64,000 nt of DNA from NCBI RefSeq assembly GCF_019973735.1, contig NZ_AP024463.1, positions 1,426,001 through 1,490,000 on the forward strand, written 5' to 3'. This document shows, piece by piece, positions 1-8,750 of the stretch (position 1 is its first letter; each line of letters begins with the position of its first letter). This DNA is from Arachnia rubra. Its GTDB lineage: Bacteria > Actinomycetota > Actinomycetes > Propionibacteriales > Propionibacteriaceae. Made by a program: the position numbers and the translations under genes. The notes below the pieces were generated by a model. It did not search any database and had not been told where the DNA came from. It saw nothing but the letters and a program-made list of their open reading frames with translations.

Positions 1-23
1 ACTCCTTTGAGATACTTCTCATC

Positions 24-1487
24 GTGGCGATTCCCTCCTTCGTAGACCGAGTCAGGCTGACCGTGCAGGCAGGCAATGGCGGCCATGGCTGCGCCTCGGT
101 GCACCGTGAGAAATTCAAGCCACTTGGCGGGCCTGACGGCGGCAACGGGGGCGATGGAGGTTCCGTGATCCTGCGAGTGGCGGACAACCTCAACTCGCTT
201 GTTGAATACCACCGCCAGTCGGTCAGGAAAGCGACCAACGGGCAGCCCGGGCGCGGTGACCATCAGCACGGCGCCAGAGGGGAAGACGTGGTGCTGGCCG
301 TGCCAGCTGGCACCGTTGTCTCTGATGCCACGACGGGGGAACACCTGGCGGATCTCGCCGGGCCTGGCCAGGAATACGTGGCTGCCGTCGGTGGCAAGGG
401 CGGGCTGGGGAACGAGGCTCTCGCGACGACTGCCCGCAAGGCCCCAGGTTTTGCGCTGCTTGGGGAGGAAGGCGAGTCCCGGCTGATCCAGCTAGAGCTG
501 AAGGTGCTGGCCGACATCGGCCTGGTCGGGTTTCCCTCGTCGGGGAAGTCCTCGCTGATCGCGGCCATCTCTCGCGCGAAACCAAAGATCGCCGACTACC
601 CGTTCACCACGCTGGTGCCGAACCTGGGAGTGGTGGTCGCCGGTGATGTCACCTACACAGTCGCTGACGTGCCAGGCCTGATCGAGGGGGCCTCGCTTGG
701 CAAAGGGCTGGGTTTCGATTTCCTGCGGCATATCGAACGCTGTCAGGCCATCGTGCATGTGATTGACCTGGGCACCTGGGAAGCGGGACGTGAACCCGTC
801 GCCGACCTGGAGGTGATCGAGGCTGAGCTGGCGGCTCACGGTGGCCTGGAGGATCGTGAGCGCCTGGTGGCCCTGAACAAGGTGGACCTGCCTGATGCCC
901 CCGAGCTGGCTGAGCTCGCCCGCCCCCAGCTGGAGGAGCGTGGCTATCGCGTGTTCGAGATCAGCACCAAGACAGGCGTGGGGCTCAACGAGCTGAAGTT
1001 CGCCATGGCCGGGATCGTCGCGGATCGCCGCGCCACCGCCGAGGCGCAGGAACCGCCTAGGAAAGTGCTGCGTCCCAAGCCGGTGGGCCGGGTTTCTTTA
1101 GATGACTCATTCACCATCGCCAAGAAGGGCGACGGTCAGGGAGGGTTCCTGTGGCGGGTCAGGGGGATGAAACCGGAACGCTGGATCCGGCAGACCGACT
1201 TCAGCAATGCTGAGGCGGTCGGCTACCTGGCCGACCGGTTGAACCGGCTGGGGGTTGAGGAGAAACTTCTTGAGCTGGGCGCCCGGGAGGGGGACGCGGT
1301 GGCCATCGGTGGTGAGGACGCCGTCATCTTCGACTTCGCGCCGCAGATCGACACCGGCGCGGAGATTCTCTCCCGGCGTGGCGAGGATCCGAGGCTGGAG
1401 ACCGAACGCCCAGCCGTCACCAGGCGTCGTGAGGCTGATGCTGAATACCACGCCAGGAAGACGCGCGAGGTTCTCGATGAGAGCTGA
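24..1487 (+). CDS. obg: Obg family GTPase (ribosome assembly / stress GTPase)
   Basis: Large P-loop GTPase that binds the 50S subunit and links ribosome maturation to growth state. The 487-aa product has the glycine-rich Obg fold in residues 1-160 and then the G domain: GFPSSGKSS (G1), the PFTT switch, DVPGLIEGA (G3), NKVD (G4) and STKT (G5). A C-terminal OCT-type domain and a charged tail follow. I use the GTG at 24, which begins the classical FVDRV Obg N-terminus; little upstream sequence is visible. Its last codons overlap proB. In most bacteria obg follows rplU-rpmA, which would lie just left of the window. Confidence 0.97.
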   Translation: MAIPSFVDRVRLTVQAGNGGHGCASVHREKFKPLGGPDGGNGGDGGSVILRVADNLNSLVEYHRQSVRKATNGQPGRGDHQHGARGEDVVLAVPAGTVVSDATTGEHLADLAGPGQEYVAAVGGKGGLGNEALATTARKAPGFALLGEEGESRLIQLELKVLADIGLVGFPSSGKSSLIAAISRAKPKIADYPFTTLVPNLGVVVAGDVTYTVADVPGLIEGASLGKGLGFDFLRHIERCQAIVHVIDLGTWEAGREPVADLEVIEAELAAHGGLEDRERLVALNKVDLPDAPELAELARPQLEERGYRVFEISTKTGVGLNELKFAMAGIVADRRATAEAQEPPRKVLRPKPVGRVSLDDSFTIAKKGDGQGGFLWRVRGMKPERWIRQTDFSNAEAVGYLADRLNRLGVEEKLLELGAREGDAVAIGGEDAVIFDFAPQIDTGAEILSRRGEDPRLETERPAVTRRREADAEYHARKTREVLDES

Positions 1488-2544
1488 GGTCATAGCTGCG
1501 CGGCGCCTGGTGGTGAAGGTCGGCTCCTCGTCGCTCACAGGCGACCAAGGCCACCTGGATCCGGAGCGCGTCAAGGCATTGGCGTCGGATATCGCTGCAC
1601 TGCACAACCAGGGCAGGCGAGTGGCGCTGGTGACATCCGGGGCGATCGCCTCGGCGCTCAGCCCGCTGTCTTTGAACAGCCGCCCCAGGGATCTCGAAAC
1701 CCAGCAGGCCGCGGCCGCGGTGGGGCAGGGCATCCTGATCCGGCACTACACCGAGGCGTTTGCCTCGCACGGGCTGCTGGTGGCGCAGATACTGCTCACC
1801 GCGGGTGACTTGCAGGATGGGCGCAGCTACCGGAACGCACTGAACACCGTCTCCCGGCTCTTCCGGTTTGGGGTGGTGCCCGTGATCAACGAGAACGACA
1901 CGGTGGCCACAGGGGAGATCCGCTTCGGTGACAACGACCGCCTAGCCGCGCTGACCGCTCACTTGATCCGGGCCGATGTCCTCGCAATCTTCAGCGACGT
2001 GGATGGCCTGTACACCGCTCACCCCGCTGAGCCGCAGGCACGGCTGATCTCTCGTGTCCATGACCTTTCCGCGCTGAACATAGACACATCCACAGTGGGT
2101 TCCCGCGTCGGTACCGGCGGGATGCGCACCAAGGTGGAGGCCGCCAGGATCGCGACCGCCGGGGGAGTGACGGTTCTGCTGGCCCACTTCGACCAGCTCG
2201 CCGCGGTACTGAGGGGCGAAGAGGCCGGCACCCTGTTCGAGGCTGTTGGACGCAGGCGACCTCGCCGGTTGCTCTGGCTGGCTCATGCAGCCGATGTCTG
2301 CGGTGTGCTGCGTATCGACTCAGGGGCCGTACGCGCGATCATCGACGGGCATGCCTCATTGCTTGCCGCCGGGGTCGACAGCATCGAGAGAGATTTTGAG
2401 GCCGGTGATCCCCTCGACATCACCGGGCCGGATCACAGACTCGTGGCCCGTGGGCTGGCTGACTGCTCCACCGCCGAACTCAAGAAACGGATGCGCGACG
2501 GCGGCCTGGCGGTGCACCGCGACCTGCTGATCGAGATCAGCTGA
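1477..2544 (+). CDS. proB: Glutamate 5-kinase
   Basis: First step of proline synthesis: ATP-dependent phosphorylation of glutamate. The 355-aa product has an amino-acid kinase domain ([11 protein letters not shown] near residue 11, [39 protein letters not shown]) and a C-terminal PUA-like domain from about residue 265. A longer frame opens at 1255, but the ATG at 1477 places the kinase motif at the family's usual position and overlaps the obg stop by 11 nt, so translation is probably coupled. proA follows after 46 nt. Confidence 0.95.
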   Translation: MRAEVIAARRLVVKVGSSSLTGDQGHLDPERVKALASDIAALHNQGRRVALVTSGAIASALSPLSLNSRPRDLETQQAAAAVGQGILIRHYTEAFASHGLLVAQILLTAGDLQDGRSYRNALNTVSRLFRFGVVPVINENDTVATGEIRFGDNDRLAALTAHLIRADVLAIFSDVDGLYTAHPAEPQARLISRVHDLSALNIDTSTVGSRVGTGGMRTKVEAARIATAGGVTVLLAHFDQLAAVLRGEEAGTLFEAVGRRRPRRLLWLAHAADVCGVLRIDSGAVRAIIDGHASLLAAGVDSIERDFEAGDPLDITGPDHRLVARGLADCSTAELKKRMRDGGLAVHRDLLIEIS

Positions 2545-2578
2545 CTCCGGCCAGCCGGCTTCTGTCGGCAGGCTCTCT

Positions 2579-2584
2579 TATACT
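2579..2584 (+). promoter_or_regulatory. Putative -10 box of a leaderless proA promoter
   Basis: TATACT lies 6 nt before the proA ATG, so a transcript starting 6-7 nt downstream would begin at or next to the start codon. No Shine-Dalgarno sequence separates the box from the ATG. I see no clear -35 hexamer at the usual distance. This suggests proA can be transcribed independently of proB. Confidence 0.5.
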
Positions 2585-2590
2585 CCATTC

Positions 2591-3832
2591 ATGGATTTCC
2601 GGTTCCAAGCAATGGCTGCCCGCGCTGCCAGCCGGCAGCTGGCCACCCTGACCCGCGACGCGAAGGATGATGCGCTGCGTGCCATGGCCGACTCCCTGGC
2701 GTCGACCGGGGAGCAACTGCTGGAGGCCAACGAGGCCGATGTGTCGGCTGCACGCGAGGCCGGCACTCCAGAAGGTGTGATAGACCGGCTTCGCCTAGAC
2801 GCGGCCAGGATCGCTGCGATGGCGCAGGGGCTACGGGATGTGGCCTCACTTCCCGACCCGGTGGGTGACCTGGTGCGTGGCTGGCGCCTGGGCAACGGCG
2901 TCGAGGTACGGCAAGTCCGGGTTCCTTTTGGCGTGGTCGGGATCATCTACGAGAACCGTCCGAATGTCACGGCCGATGCCGCAGGTCTGTGCCTGAAATC
3001 CGGCAACGCCGCGTTGCTGCGTGGCTCCAGGTCGGCCATCGAGTCGAACCGGGTGTGTGTGGCGGCACTGCGTACAGGCCTGGAGGCTGCTGGAATAGAC
3101 GCCCATGCCGTCTCACTGGTCGAGGGCGGGCGTGAGGTCACCGGCGAGATGATGGCGGCCCGTGGACTGGTCGATGTGCTGATCCCTCGTGGTGGGGCTG
3201 GGCTCATAGCGGCGGTGGTTGAGGGCGCAAAGGTCCCGGTCATTGAGACCGGCACCGGTAACTGCCACCTCTACGTGGATGCATCGGCTGATGTCGGAAA
3301 GGCGATGGCGGTACTGCTCAACGCGAAGACGCAGCGTCCCAGCGTCTGCAACGCCATCGAGACGCTTCTGGTGCATCGCGAGATTGCTGGGGCGCTGCTT
3401 CCCCGGGCCCTCGATGCGCTCAAGGAGGCCGGGGTTACCGTCCACGGCACTCCTGAGGTACAGGTTTTCGGCGATGATGTGATGCCAGCCGGGGCGGATG
3501 AATTCGATTCCGAGTACCTTTCACTGGACCTGGCGGTGAAGGTGGTGGCCAGCCTCGATGAGGCCATCGCGCACATCAGGCAGCACAGCACAGGGCATTC
3601 CGAGACCATCATCGCGGAGTCCCGGGCCTCAGCAGACCGGTTCGTCGCTGAGATCGATGCTGCGGCCGTGCTGGTCAACACCTCCAGTCGTTTCGTCGAC
3701 GGTGGTGAGTTCGGCTTCGGCGCTGAGATCGGTATTTCCACCCAGAAGCTGCATGCCAGAGGTCCCATGGGGCTGCCAGAGCTGACTTCCACCAAGTACA
3801 TCATCAATGGTGATGGCCAGGTGAGACGATGA
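2591..3832 (+). CDS. proA: Gamma-glutamyl phosphate reductase
   Basis: Second step of proline synthesis: NADPH-dependent reduction of glutamyl 5-phosphate to the semialdehyde. The 413 aa match the family length. Visible family blocks are [18 protein letters not shown] (about residues 115-132), the region [11 protein letters not shown], the catalytic-cysteine region [15 protein letters not shown], and the C-terminal HSETII and [22 protein letters not shown]. The ATG at 2591 has no upstream SD but does have a TATACT box, consistent with leaderless initiation. It works with the upstream proB. Confidence 0.96.
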   Translation: MDFRFQAMAARAASRQLATLTRDAKDDALRAMADSLASTGEQLLEANEADVSAAREAGTPEGVIDRLRLDAARIAAMAQGLRDVASLPDPVGDLVRGWRLGNGVEVRQVRVPFGVVGIIYENRPNVTADAAGLCLKSGNAALLRGSRSAIESNRVCVAALRTGLEAAGIDAHAVSLVEGGREVTGEMMAARGLVDVLIPRGGAGLIAAVVEGAKVPVIETGTGNCHLYVDASADVGKAMAVLLNAKTQRPSVCNAIETLLVHREIAGALLPRALDALKEAGVTVHGTPEVQVFGDDVMPAGADEFDSEYLSLDLAVKVVASLDEAIAHIRQHSTGHSETIIAESRASADRFVAEIDAAAVLVNTSSRFVDGGEFGFGAEIGISTQKLHARGPMGLPELTSTKYIINGDGQVRR

Positions 3833-3881
3833 CCCCGGATTCTGGAACGGCCCGTCGGCAGCCTCCGGGCAGCTGAACGGC

Positions 3882-3887
3882 TAGCAT
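3882..3887 (+). promoter_or_regulatory. Putative -10 box before the small ORF upstream of nadD
   Basis: TAGCAT ends 7 nt before the ATG of the 43-aa ORF at 3895. The spacing fits the leaderless pattern seen at several other genes here. The intervening bases contain no SD-like sequence. Confidence 0.4.
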
Positions 3888-3894
3888 TCTCGGC

Positions 3895-4026
3895 ATGGAT
3901 TTGCTGGAGACACCCATTGGTGCCGCCGCTCCTGTGGTGGCCGTGGCCATTATGGTGATGATCCTGGCGCTCGGGGCGCTGGGCTGGTGGCTGGGAGCTG
4001 GCCGCCGAGGATCAGGGGAACGATGA
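3895..4026 (+). CDS. Small membrane protein (43 aa) coupled to nadD
   Basis: Short reading frame with one strongly hydrophobic segment (about residues 9-35, rich in Ala, Val, Ile, Leu and ending in Gly-Trp-Trp) and a positively charged C-terminal end (GRRGSGER). This is the layout of a single-pass membrane peptide with a cytoplasmic tail. Its TGA overlaps the nadD ATG as ATGA, and the nadD SD (AGGGGA) lies inside its last codons. It has its own putative -10 box. I do not recognise a family. The hydrophobic pattern and exact overlap support a real gene, but a non-coding leader cannot be excluded. Confidence 0.55.
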   Translation: MDLLETPIGAAAPVVAVAIMVMILALGALGWWLGAGRRGSGER

Positions 4027-4691
4027 ACACCACCGAATTGGCCACCGCCCGGCAGGGGCGAGAGAGGCATTACCGTCTCGGCGTGATGGGCGGCACCTTC
4101 GACCCGATCCATCACGGGCACCTGGTTGCGGCCAGCGAAGTGGCTGCGAAGTTCGCCCTTGATGAAGTGGTCTTCGTGCCCACGGGAGTGCCGTGGCAGA
4201 AGACGCACCGGGAGGTCAGCAAACCAGAGGACCGGTATCTGATGACCGTGATCGCCACGGCGTCGAATCCCAGGTTCTCCGTCAGCCGCGTGGACATCGA
4301 CCGGCCGGGGAACACCTACACGGTCGACACCCTGAGGGATCTCCGCGCTGAGCGTGGTGATGACGTCGACCTGTTCTTCATCACCGGTGCCGACGCGGTG
4401 CGGCAGATCCTCACCTGGCATGGTGCAGAGCAGCTGTTCGACCTGGCGCATTTCGTCGGCGTGACCCGGCCGGGGGTGCCGATGACGGAAGATGACTTGG
4501 CGCACTTGCCGTCAGACAAGGTGACGTTGCTGGAGGTCCCGGCGCTGGCCATCTCCTCGACCGACTGCCGCATACGGGTGCAGCGCTCCGAACCGATCTG
4601 GTATCTGGTGCCGGACGGCATCGTGCAGTACATAGCAAAACGCGGTCTCTACCCGCATCCTGAGACAGGAGTCCCACTTGACAACGCCTGA
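4023..4691 (+). CDS. nadD: Nicotinate-nucleotide adenylyltransferase
   Basis: Converts nicotinate mononucleotide plus ATP to deamido-NAD in NAD synthesis. The 222-aa product has the nucleotidyltransferase motif [12 protein letters not shown] (about residues 23-34) and the C-terminal ISSTDCR motif, a variant of the family's ISSTxIR. A frame opens 36 nt earlier, but the ATG at 4023 has a good SD (AGGGGAACG) and overlaps the small ORF stop. It is followed by rsfS with a 14-nt overlap, the usual nadD-rsfS pairing. Confidence 0.95.
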   Translation: MNTTELATARQGRERHYRLGVMGGTFDPIHHGHLVAASEVAAKFALDEVVFVPTGVPWQKTHREVSKPEDRYLMTVIATASNPRFSVSRVDIDRPGNTYTVDTLRDLRAERGDDVDLFFITGADAVRQILTWHGAEQLFDLAHFVGVTRPGVPMTEDDLAHLPSDKVTLLEVPALAISSTDCRIRVQRSEPIWYLVPDGIVQYIAKRGLYPHPETGVPLDNA

Positions 4692-5064
4692 GTCCGTCAT
4701 TGCGCACGTGACCATAGCTGCGGAGGCGGCTGCCGGTAAGTTCGGCACCAATATCGTCGCCTTCGACGTCAGCCAGCAGCTGGCTATCACCGACGTGTTC
4801 CTGATCGTCAGCGCCAAGAACGAGCGCCAGGTTGCCGCTGTCGTCGAGGCCGTGGAGGAGCAGCTGATCAAGCAGGCAGAGCTGAAGCCGGTGCGTCGCG
4901 AGGGCGATCGTGAGAATCGGTGGGTGCTGCTGGACTACATTGATTTCGTGGTGCATGTACAGCACACCGAGGAGCGCAGCCTCTACAACCTGGAGCGGTT
5001 GTGGAAGGACTGCCCGCAGATTCCCCTCGAAGTGGATGAGATCCCACAGGACGACGATCAATGA
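4678..5064 (+). CDS. rsfS: Ribosomal silencing factor RsfS
   Basis: Binds L14 (uL14) on the 50S subunit and blocks 30S joining during starvation. The 128-aa product shows the family core: [24 protein letters not shown] and then [15 protein letters not shown], with [10 protein letters not shown] near the end. The start is TTG at 4678, chosen because AGGAG lies 6 nt upstream and the alternatives would remove core sequence. It overlaps nadD by 14 nt and the next gene by 4 nt, so three or four proteins are probably translated as a coupled set. Confidence 0.93.
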   Translation: MTTPESVIAHVTIAAEAAAGKFGTNIVAFDVSQQLAITDVFLIVSAKNERQVAAVVEAVEEQLIKQAELKPVRREGDRENRWVLLDYIDFVVHVQHTEERSLYNLERLWKDCPQIPLEVDEIPQDDDQ

Positions 5065-5675
5065 CACACACCAGGCTGGTCTTTCTCAGACACGGCCAGA
5101 CTGAGTGGAATCTTCTGGGGAAGCTGCAGGGACAAGCCGATATTGACCTGGATGAGGTGGGGGAGCAGCAGGCCGTTGAGGCAGCCCGGTTTTTCCAGCA
5201 GTGGAGTTTTGACGCCTGCTACACCTCTGACCTGAAACGTGCTCTTCGCACAGCCCAGATAGTTGCGACGCCACATGGTATCGACGCCGTCCCGGATGCG
5301 CGGCTACGTGAGATCAACGTGGGAACCTGGAGTGGCCTCACTGCGGCAGAAGCAAGCGCCGAACTGCCACGCCTAGCCGAGCTCTACAACAAGGGAATCG
5401 ATTTCCGGCGATCTCCCGCAGGTGAAACCCAGGCTGAGATGGTGCGCCGGGCCCTACCCGCGATGCACGAGATCATGGGCCAGCATGAGGGACAGCAGAT
5501 CCTGATAGTCACTCATGGGCTGCTGCTCGCCAGCATCGTTGCCGCCCTGGTGGGCGGTCGTGACGATGCCAGCATGCTGGGGATCCCGGAAAACACCTGC
5601 TACTCGACGGTGACGGTCAGGGGCGGAAAACCCTGGCTCATGACCCATAACGCTCCCACAACGCCGATCACCTGA
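5061..5675 (+). CDS. Histidine phosphatase family protein (phosphoglycerate mutase-like)
   Basis: Phosphatase of the branch-1 histidine superfamily; the substrate cannot be read from sequence. The 204-aa product has the phosphohistidine motif LRHGQTEWN (about residues 8-16), the DLKRALRTAQ region with the second arginine, a glutamate in REINVGTWSG, and the second catalytic histidine in IVTHGLLLA. In actinobacteria, genes at this position after rsfS are often annotated as phosphoglycerate mutase or glucosyl-3-phosphoglycerate phosphatase; that is context, not proof. ATGA overlap with rsfS. Confidence 0.88.
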   Translation: MTHTRLVFLRHGQTEWNLLGKLQGQADIDLDEVGEQQAVEAARFFQQWSFDACYTSDLKRALRTAQIVATPHGIDAVPDARLREINVGTWSGLTAAEASAELPRLAELYNKGIDFRRSPAGETQAEMVRRALPAMHEIMGQHEGQQILIVTHGLLLASIVAALVGGRDDASMLGIPENTCYSTVTVRGGKPWLMTHNAPTTPIT

Positions 5676-5683
5676 ACCTGAGC

Positions 5684-5712
5684 TTGCCCTGCAAACTCAG
5701 CTGCGGTACCTT
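5684..5712 (+). promoter_or_regulatory. Promoter of tRNA-Ala copy 1
   Basis: TTGCCC (5684-5689), a 17-bp spacer and TACCTT (5707-5712). This predicts a start near 5719, about 10 nt before the mature tRNA. The tRNA can therefore be transcribed apart from the rsfS operon. Confidence 0.6.
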
Positions 5713-5728
5713 CTATCAGGTCGCGTAC

Positions 5729-5801
5729 GGGGCTATGGCGCAGTTGGTAGCGCGCTTCCATGGCATGGAAGAGGTCAGGGGTTCGAATCCCCTTAGCTCC
5801 A
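5729..5801 (+). tRNA. tRNA-Ala (anticodon GGC), copy 1
   Basis: 73-nt cloverleaf. The acceptor GGGGCTA pairs with TAGCTCC (one G-T pair), the D arm contains CAGTTGGTAG, the anticodon stem CTTCC/GGAAG encloses ATGGCAT with anticodon GGC, and the T arm contains GGTTCGAATCC. The discriminator is A, and CCA follows directly at 5802-5804. It is identical to the copy at 26677 and marks the left edge of the accessory island. Confidence 0.96.
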
Positions 5802-5819
5802 CCATCAAACTCGTACACG

Positions 5820-5847
5820 AACCATCAGCGTTGTGGTTGTTGGTTTT
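5820..5847 (+). terminator. Hairpin terminator after tRNA-Ala copy 1
   Basis: AACCATCA (5820-5827) can pair with TGTTGGTT (5838-5845) with one T-T mismatch, followed by more T residues. The second tRNA copy has a G-T pair at the mismatch position, so the hairpin looks conserved between copies. Confidence 0.5.
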
Positions 5848-5870
5848 GCCCTCGGGATGAGTACCCGCAG

Positions 5871-5889
5871 TGGGCTTACCCTCGGTTTG
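5871..5889. repeat. 19-bp direct repeat, left copy
   Basis: TGGGCTTACCCTCGGTTTG recurs at 11187-11205 with one mismatch. The two copies bracket the oxidoreductase and the nuclease-STAND operon. See the finding on island borders. The rest of 5848-6025 shows no gene I can support. Confidence 0.5.
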
Positions 5890-6025
5890 TGGACATCTGA
5901 GTCAGCGGGATTGTGGGTTCCGCGGGGAGGGGTCCTGGTGGCAGATGTACAGCAGAGGCGGTGCCGCGCTGAGATGGAGGCTCCGCTCTTCGCCATAGCG
6001 GCGCGGATATGGCTCGCGTCCCGGG

Positions 6026-6161
6026 CTAGATGGTTGAGTCCAAGGGGTGGCGTTTCGGCGTGGCGTGGACCAACGCGATCTGGTGTAACGGCCACACCAA
6101 AGCCACCATCTGCCGATCACTGACCCCTACGGCCACCAACCTCCTGGACTCAAGCATCTAG
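6026..6161. mobile_element. 136-bp MITE-like element with 17-bp inverted ends
   Basis: CTAGATGGTTGAGTCCA (6026-6042) and TGGACTCAAGCATCTAG (6145-6161) are inverted repeats with one mismatch. They enclose about 100 bp. A 43-codon open frame (6030-6161) spans the element but matches no family I know. The size, the perfect-looking ends and the lack of a convincing gene suggest a non-autonomous transposable element. I see no obvious target-site duplication. The right end supplies the TAGGCT box in front of the next gene. Confidence 0.55.
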
Positions 6162-6164
6162 GCT
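6159..6164 (+). promoter_or_regulatory. Putative -10 box TAGGCT of the oxidoreductase gene
   Basis: TAGGCT ends 6 nt before the GTG at 6171, the spacing of a leaderless start. The same hexamer stands before tRNA-Ala copy 2 (26659) and before the HemCD paralogue (15713). Its first three bases belong to the right inverted repeat of the 136-bp element. Confidence 0.4.
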
Positions 6165-6170
6165 GGACCG

Positions 6171-7643
6171 GTGGTGGAGTGCCGGGATGTCGTGGTGGTG
6201 GGGTCGGGGCCGAATGGCCTGGCTGCGGCGGTGACGCTGGCCCGCGCGGGGCTTGCTGTCGAGGTGCTGGAGGCGGAGGCACAACCTGGTGGGGGCTCTC
6301 GTACCCTGGATTTGGGGCTTGCCGACGGTATCGTCCACGACGTGTGCTCGGCTGTGCATCCGCTCGCCTTGGCAAGTCCGTTCCTGCGGGCGTTGAATCT
6401 CCCGGCCCGGGGCGTCGAACTAGTGGTTCCCGAGGCATCCTACGCCCACCCCTTGGACGACCAGCCTGCCGCGATCGCCTGGCGTGACCTGGAGCGCGCC
6501 GCGGAGGGTCTGGGTTCCGACGGCGCTGCGTGGCGGCGACTGCTGGGACCCCTGGTGAAACACGCCGATGCCCTGACCGCGCTGGCACTCGGTGACAAAC
6601 GGTCTCTTCCGCAGGAGCTGTGGCGCTCTACCGCACTCGGAGCAGGTGGGCTGTTTGGCCTACGCCTGGCTCAGCTTGGCTCGTTCGCTTGGGATGCGCC
6701 GCTGCGCACTGAGCGGGGCCGGGCCCTGCTTACCGGGGTCGCGGCCCACACCATTGGCCGTCTACCTTCGCCGGGAGCGGCGGCGACGGCTCTACTGCTG
6801 GCAGCACTGGGCCATTCTGGCGGCTGGCCCATTCCTCGGGGCGGCTCCGGCGTGATCGCGGCGGCACTCCTTACGGACCTTCGGAACCATGGAGGCGTGG
6901 TCCGTACCGGAGAACATGTGCGTTCGGCCGCTGATCTGCCGCCTTCCCGAGTGGTTCTGTTAGACACCACGGCGGGTTCCGCTGCGCAGATCCTCGCAGA
7001 ACGCCTGTCCCCGAGCATGGCTCGGGCGTTGCGGCGGTTCCGGCATGGGAACGCAGCAGCGAAGGTGGACCTGGTGTTGTCGGGACCGGTGCCCTGGCGC
7101 GACTGCGACGTCAGCCGGGCCAGTACCCAGCATCTGGGCGGCACCCGGGCACAGATGGTGCAGGCGGAGTCGGAAGTTACGCGCGGCCGCACCCCGGAGC
7201 GGCCGATGGTGCTGGTCTCGGATCCGACCCTCGGGGATCCAGGGCGGGAACAAAACGGTCTGCGGCCGCTGTGGGCCTACGCGCATGTGGCATACGACGA
7301 CCCCCGCGATCCCACGGAGCTGGTGCTTGCGCAGATTGAACGTTTCGCTCCGGGAATACGCGACCTTGTCGTTGCCGCCCGGGGTATTTCAGCACGGGAC
7401 ATGGCGCGCCACAACCCCACGCTCGTGGGCGGTGACATCGCCATGGGGCGGGTAAGTCTTTGGGACATGATCGCGCGACCCACGTTCCGCTTTGACCCAT
7501 ACCGGCTGGCCCCAGGCGCGTACCTGTGCTCAGCTGCGACCCCGCCCGGGCCGGGCGTTCATGGCATGTCCGGGTGGCACGCTGCCGTGCGGGTGCTGCG
7601 TGGGGAGTTCGGGATCAACGATCCACCGGGCCTTGCGCCCTGA
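6171..7643 (+). CDS. FAD-dependent oxidoreductase, phytoene desaturase (CrtI)-like
   Basis: Flavoprotein of the COG1233 group; the substrate is unknown. The 490-aa product starts with a Rossmann FAD-binding motif, VVVGSGPNGLAAAVTLARAG, followed by LEAEAQPGGGSRT. The C-terminus has the second FAD segment, PGAYLCSAATPPGPGVHGMSG. CrtI-type desaturases use it in carotenoid synthesis, but no crtB or crtE neighbours are present, so a carotenoid role is not supported. The GTG at 6171 sits just after a TAGGCT box and lacks an SD. It is the first gene of the accessory stretch after tRNA-Ala. Confidence 0.85.
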   Translation: MVECRDVVVVGSGPNGLAAAVTLARAGLAVEVLEAEAQPGGGSRTLDLGLADGIVHDVCSAVHPLALASPFLRALNLPARGVELVVPEASYAHPLDDQPAAIAWRDLERAAEGLGSDGAAWRRLLGPLVKHADALTALALGDKRSLPQELWRSTALGAGGLFGLRLAQLGSFAWDAPLRTERGRALLTGVAAHTIGRLPSPGAAATALLLAALGHSGGWPIPRGGSGVIAAALLTDLRNHGGVVRTGEHVRSAADLPPSRVVLLDTTAGSAAQILAERLSPSMARALRRFRHGNAAAKVDLVLSGPVPWRDCDVSRASTQHLGGTRAQMVQAESEVTRGRTPERPMVLVSDPTLGDPGREQNGLRPLWAYAHVAYDDPRDPTELVLAQIERFAPGIRDLVVAARGISARDMARHNPTLVGGDIAMGRVSLWDMIARPTFRFDPYRLAPGAYLCSAATPPGPGVHGMSGWHAAVRVLRGEFGINDPPGLAP

Positions 7644-7759
7644 GCTGGGCCTCCCAACCTTGTACAAGGGACACCGAGGATCTTGACGAGACCGTCTGCC
7701 GGTAGCAGCTCCAACCAGCGGTGATGTCTGCGCATCCAAAGCGGGATGCACAGTGAGGG

Positions 7760-7838
7760 TTATTCAGGAATCACTCCCTCCGTGGAATCTCCCCTTACCG
7801 GCCGTGGGTTGGCCGGGCTTAGCTGCATTGTTGAATAA
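7760..7838. repeat. Repeat family A, copy 1 (79 bp)
   Basis: Bounded by TTATTCA and TGAATAA, which are inverted repeats, with a GAGGG flank on the left. It is colinear with copies at 11353-11432 (roughly 80-85% identical by eye) and 27129-27206 (decayed). It has no coding capacity. The end sequence is shared with repeat family B and with the end of the IS5-type remnant, so these are probably non-autonomous relatives of one insertion sequence. Confidence 0.7.
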
Positions 7839-7866
7839 AGCTCCAGATGTAGATCGTGTGAAGAGT

Positions 7867-7943
7867 GAGGTTTATTCATGGGTAGCTGAGGGGCGGTGAA
7901 ACCCCTCGTCAGAGCCTGGTTGCCCGTAGCTGTGAATAAGCTT
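7867..7943. repeat. Repeat family B, copy 1 (77 bp), left flank of the nuclease-STAND operon
   Basis: GAGGTTTATTCATGGGTAGC begins the element and TGAATAAGCTT ends it. TTATTCA/TGAATAA form the terminal inverted repeat, and GAGGGG/CCCCTC form an internal stem. The reverse complement recurs at 11671-11747 with a single mismatch over 77 bp. The operon stop codon lies only 13 bp from its right edge. Confidence 0.85.
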
Positions 7944-7955
7944 CAGTGATCGAGG

Positions 7956-8750
7956 CTAGGAGCGCCAAAACACAAGTCGACGCCACCACGGCGCTAAACG
8001 GTCCTCGGGATCATCGTCAGGATCGTGATGCGGCTGGTTGTCGTAGCTGGCCAAGGGCACCCAGCCACTCAAACGTCGGTCTGTGGGCAGGGTGAGGGCC
8101 AAATCCCCGTAGATGAGCGCTAGGCCTCCATGCGCACCAATTCGTCTGGCGATGTCCTCCGGAATGTGATCGATGCTTACCCAGGAGGTCTCATCCGCGT
8201 CAGTTATCTCGATGCCGCCTCCGTTTAGTCGCACTGACCAACCGTGGGCGGGCTGTGGTGGCTCCTCTTGAGTGACTTCCCGAAGTCCTGCTCTCGCCAT
8301 GCCCTCACGTACCGGGTCGGTCTGTCCCAAAGAGCTAATGGTGATAATTCCGGGGGAATGCACCCAGAGTTCTAGTGCTGAGGATTCGGTATGCCGCCAC
8401 CAGACGTTGAGTTGATCGCCCCCGTCAATGCTGTGCGTGACATAGAGAGACGGCGGCGGATCGGCGAATATTGATCGGCGGCGCGTGGCTGCTCGTTGCT
8501 CGTTCAGGATTGTTGCCAGTGTGGCCCAGGCCTCTAACTGGGGCGTGCGTTCCTCGGGAGGTGGGAGTGTCCTGACGGCGTCTGGGAGGGTCTCGGGGTC
8601 CTCTGCCACGAAGGCGCTCAGTATTGAATAGCGGCTCTGCTGGTCTGAGTCCAGCGCAGCAGAGTTGTCATCCAGCCAAAGTACGAGGCGCTTGACGGAA
8701 TTGATGAGAAGTTCTGGTGTCTCCAGTGGGCGTTTCGCCGCCTCGATCAT
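7956..8750 (-). CDS. 264-aa protein of unknown function, partner of the nuclease-STAND protein
   Basis: I do not recognise a family. Residues 1-80 are mostly helical and contain Trp/Leu-rich segments. The middle (about 95-230) looks beta-rich, with repeated short hydrophobic strands. The C-terminus is very acidic (DDDPEDR) and ends in an aromatic/basic tail (WWRRLVFWRS). No signal peptide or clear membrane helix is seen. A longer frame runs upstream, but the ATG at 8750 overlaps the preceding stop as TAATG. Together with the exclusive pairing, this implies coupled translation and a joint function with the 799-aa protein. A regulator, specificity or effector role is possible. Confidence 0.75.
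   Translation of the reverse strand: MIEAAKRPLETPELLINSVKRLVLWLDDNSAALDSDQQSRYSILSAFVAEDPETLPDAVRTLPPPEERTPQLEAWATLATILNEQRAATRRRSIFADPPPSLYVTHSIDGGDQLNVWWRHTESSALELWVHSPGIITISSLGQTDPVREGMARAGLREVTQEEPPQPAHGWSVRLNGGGIEITDADETSWVSIDHIPEDIARRIGAHGGLALIYGDLALTLPTDRRLSGWVPLASYDNQPHHDPDDDPEDRLAPWWRRLVFWRS

Noticed and set aside
6030..6161. 43-codon open frame spanning the 136-bp inverted-repeat element
   Set aside because: The frame starts and ends within the element's inverted arms, shows no family pattern and has no SD. More likely incidental coding capacity of a MITE.
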